Source: Pseudomonadales bacterium (lineage in GTDB: Bacteria; Pseudomonadota; Gammaproteobacteria; Steroidobacterales; Steroidobacteraceae). From it: a stretch of 7,417 bases of DNA. Below, piece by piece: positions 6,701 to 7,417 of the stretch. Every line of letters starts with the position of its first letter. Positions within the stretch are counted from its first letter, which is position 1. The translations under genes were made by a program, and so were the position numbers. Under the pieces are notes generated by a model that saw only the letters and a list, made by a program, of their open reading frames with translations, ran no database searches and was not told where the DNA came from. The stretch lies in contig JAGRJB010000386.1 of assembly GCA_020442965.1 (NCBI GenBank), positions 1-7,417 on the forward strand, in the 5' to 3' direction.

Positions 6701-7417
6701 GGCGAAACCGGTGACGGTCTTGGCAGTCGGCGCGCCGTCCGCGATGCCTCCTGATTGTCCGATGAAATAGTTTCCTACAGCCCCGGCGCCGAATTCGGTG
6801 TCCCAGATCGCTTGCGCTTCGGTTGCGGCATTGAAGCCGCCGAGATCGTCTGCCGGCGCCGTGCTGCCCACGTCGTTGAATGCCGTGCCGGGAACTTCGT
6901 CGGTGTCATAGGAGGGATTGATGTCGCTGATGACCGTTTCGAACGGCTTGCTGCAAGACGGGTAGGTAGTATACGGGTCCTGCCAATTGCCTTTGGTCAG
7001 GCCCAAGGTTGCGTCGACTGATCCGCCGCCGTAGTCGAAAGCAGCGGTTGGAGCGCCCTGGCCGGCGAAATACCGAAGGGTTTCGTACATCATTTCGCCA
7101 ATGGGGTTGCCCCACATGTTGCATTGGCCGTTGCCGCCGAAGCGGTTGATCGCACCTGTCGTGACCCAGCCGCAGCTATATTCGTAACTGCCACCGAACC
7201 CGGTTGTTCTCAACTGATCGAGATTGCGAATGATGCCGACGAGCGGTTTGAACGTGCCGTCAGTCGCATCGATCTCGTCACTGATCGTCCCGACTGCCTT
7301 GCGCAGGACACCACCGCGCGTGTTCTTGGCGTAGCTGCCAGTCAAGAGGCCAAACAGCATCTTGTCGTTGGCGCCGTGTTCCTGGAGCAACCCGACCGGC
7401 TTGTAGTTGCCATGGGG
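3791..7417 (-). CDS. pilY1: Type IV pilus assembly/adhesion protein PilY1 (5' partial)
   Basis: The C-terminal 1208 residues are visible; the frame is open to the right edge (first residues PHGNYKPVG), so the signal peptide and the N-terminal region, often von Willebrand A-like, lie outside. Numbering is from that edge. The PilC/PilY1 beta-propeller domain (Neisseria PilC type) spans about 670-1010, with RPATLYAGSNDGMLHAFDAD (700-719), FIPGAVF and YFVDGAA. The calcium site known from Pseudomonas PilY1 is matched by DANQDAIAD (894-902). Two more calcium-type loops are visible, DADNNGVPD (498-506) and dockerin-like DLNQDGDFNSED (1119-1130). A Gly5-Ser linker (1142-1147) precedes a tail ending in GRQSWRQLR, the usual PilY1 C-terminus. 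No RGD integrin motif is visible. In known systems PilY1 sits at the pilus tip or outer membrane, primes pilus assembly with minor pilins, and mediates adhesion and surface sensing. Being large and directly upstream of pilE, it closes a minor-pilin operon; no pilY2 lies between them. Confidence 0.95.
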   Translation of the reverse strand, partial: PHGNYKPVGLLQEHGANDKMLFGLLTGSYAKNTRGGVLRKAVGTISDEIDATDGTFKPLVGIIRNLDQLRTTGFGGSYEYSCGWVTTGAINRFGGNGQCNMWGNPIGEMMYETLRYFAGQGAPTAAFDYGGGSVDATLGLTKGNWQDPYTTYPSCSKPFETVISDINPSYDTDEVPGTAFNDVGSTAPADDLGGFNAATEAQAIWDTEFGAGAVGNYFIGQSGGIADGAPTAKTVTGFANIRGLAPEEPTKMGGYYSASAAFYGLKNDLNPAAAGAQKLRTFAVALASPLPKIEIPVNGHKITLVPFAKTVWGAWPVGSNVTPNGPFQPTNQIVDFYVESITPTSGSFRVNFEDVEQGADHDMDAIVRYDYVVNADNTVDISLTSEYAAGGYVQHLGYVISGTTADGTYLEVRDADTNPNRNPGNSWDVAYALDTPPLVPTAAQVADGGHLPFSATRTFSPGTSGAASLLKDPLWYAAKFGGFNDLNNDDTPQTAEWDADNNGVPDNYFLVTNALTLKDQLATAFDSIQKYAGSASAASVNTASISSSSKVYQSLFNTGDWSGDIKAYPFQADGTIGSVVWKTSEHVPAPGARKLFTVNSAGVATPLQWAAIGAFRQAELDPLADGRGADRLDYLRGERTYEQRNSGTTGASFRNRALDNVLGDFVSSAPAYVAEPDGRFGNVIPEASSYLAFRASKQSRPATLYAGSNDGMLHAFDADTGDERWAFIPGAVFRNLHNLTNPTYSHQYFVDGAATDGDAFVGGSWKTYLVSGLNAGGQSVFALDITDPSASSEANAASKFRWEFSDADDADMGYSYSRPAIARMANGDWVAIFGNGYNNTVTDGSVSTTGNAVLYVVRLSDGQLLRKIDTGVGVAQDPYAIGRPNGLSTVGVVDANQDAIADYAYAGDLFGNLWKFDLTSGTPSSWDVAYRVGPSKLPLFVARDANGLRQAITARPVVGRGPGGDGLMVLFGTGKFLEARDRIPTNLQMNTFYGLLDKNTGAGATDIIINRGQLLQQSITSERIVTVTDDGPPVKTVNAKIRVTSQNPIVTERGWFMDMESPDLGFQGEMIPSNPFLRNKRVNFTTLIPDPDPCTYGGSSWLMNLDMFSGARIDTSPFDLNQDGDFNSEDKVPPDSVPSNDGGGGGSGDVAVSGLQIGEGIVAQGIVVGDPSRDRDLIIAPDSFGNVNAIPAWPGPGVYGRQSWRQLR

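Noticed and set aside
6068..6754. Open frame on the + strand, about 228 codons
   Set aside because: Fully antisense to pilY1, whose translation is continuous and family-like here; no ribosome binding site or motif supports it.

Overview
The window is GC-rich, densely coding proteobacterial chromosome. Gene content points to a gammaproteobacterium: a PilY1 adhesin ending in the family's conserved GRQSWRQLR tail, a PilE-type minor pilin, PilZ and EAL cyclic-di-GMP proteins, and a Cys-rich lipoprotein nuclease of a type I associate with Xanthomonadales/Nevskiales/Steroidobacter-like lineages. That lineage is inferred from memory of protein families. No RNA gene, mobile element, CRISPR array or prophage is visible, and no stretch above about 110 bases lacks a gene.

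Left part (1-1386): the 3' end of an EAL-domain protein on the + strand, cut by the window edge, faces a complete single-domain PilZ gene on the - strand with 10 bases between their stop codons. The EAL domain has lost catalytic metal-site residues and is probably a c-di-GMP sensor or binder rather than a phosphodiesterase. The PilZ protein keeps both c-di-GMP-binding motifs.

Middle (1449-3339): an exported lipoprotein of the endonuclease/exonuclease/phosphatase (EEP) superfamily lies on the - strand, upstream of pilZ and in the same direction. Divergent from it across 109 bases is a + strand gene of the arylmalonate decarboxylase/maleate isomerase family that lacks a cysteine at both positions where the characterised enzymes carry their catalytic cysteines.

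Right part (3336-7417): the 3' end of a type IV pilus minor-pilin operon on the - strand, pilY1 (5' end outside the window) followed after 14 bases by pilE. By analogy with Pseudomonas fimU-pilV-pilW-pilX-pilY1-pilE, the other minor pilin genes should lie beyond the right edge. The pilE stop overlaps the stop of the decarboxylase-like gene, and a perfect 9-bp inverted repeat brackets the two overlapping stops.

How it fits together: PilY1 and PilE are surface/priming components of type IV pili (adhesion, twitching, surface sensing), and EAL and PilZ proteins are the classes that tie c-di-GMP to pilus activity (as with FimX and PilZ). The link here rests on proximity only. I found no clearly new multi-gene system; the best leads are the cysteine-less decarboxylase-like enzyme, the degenerate EAL facing an intact PilZ, the three calcium-loop motifs of PilY1, and the hairpin at the convergent stops.
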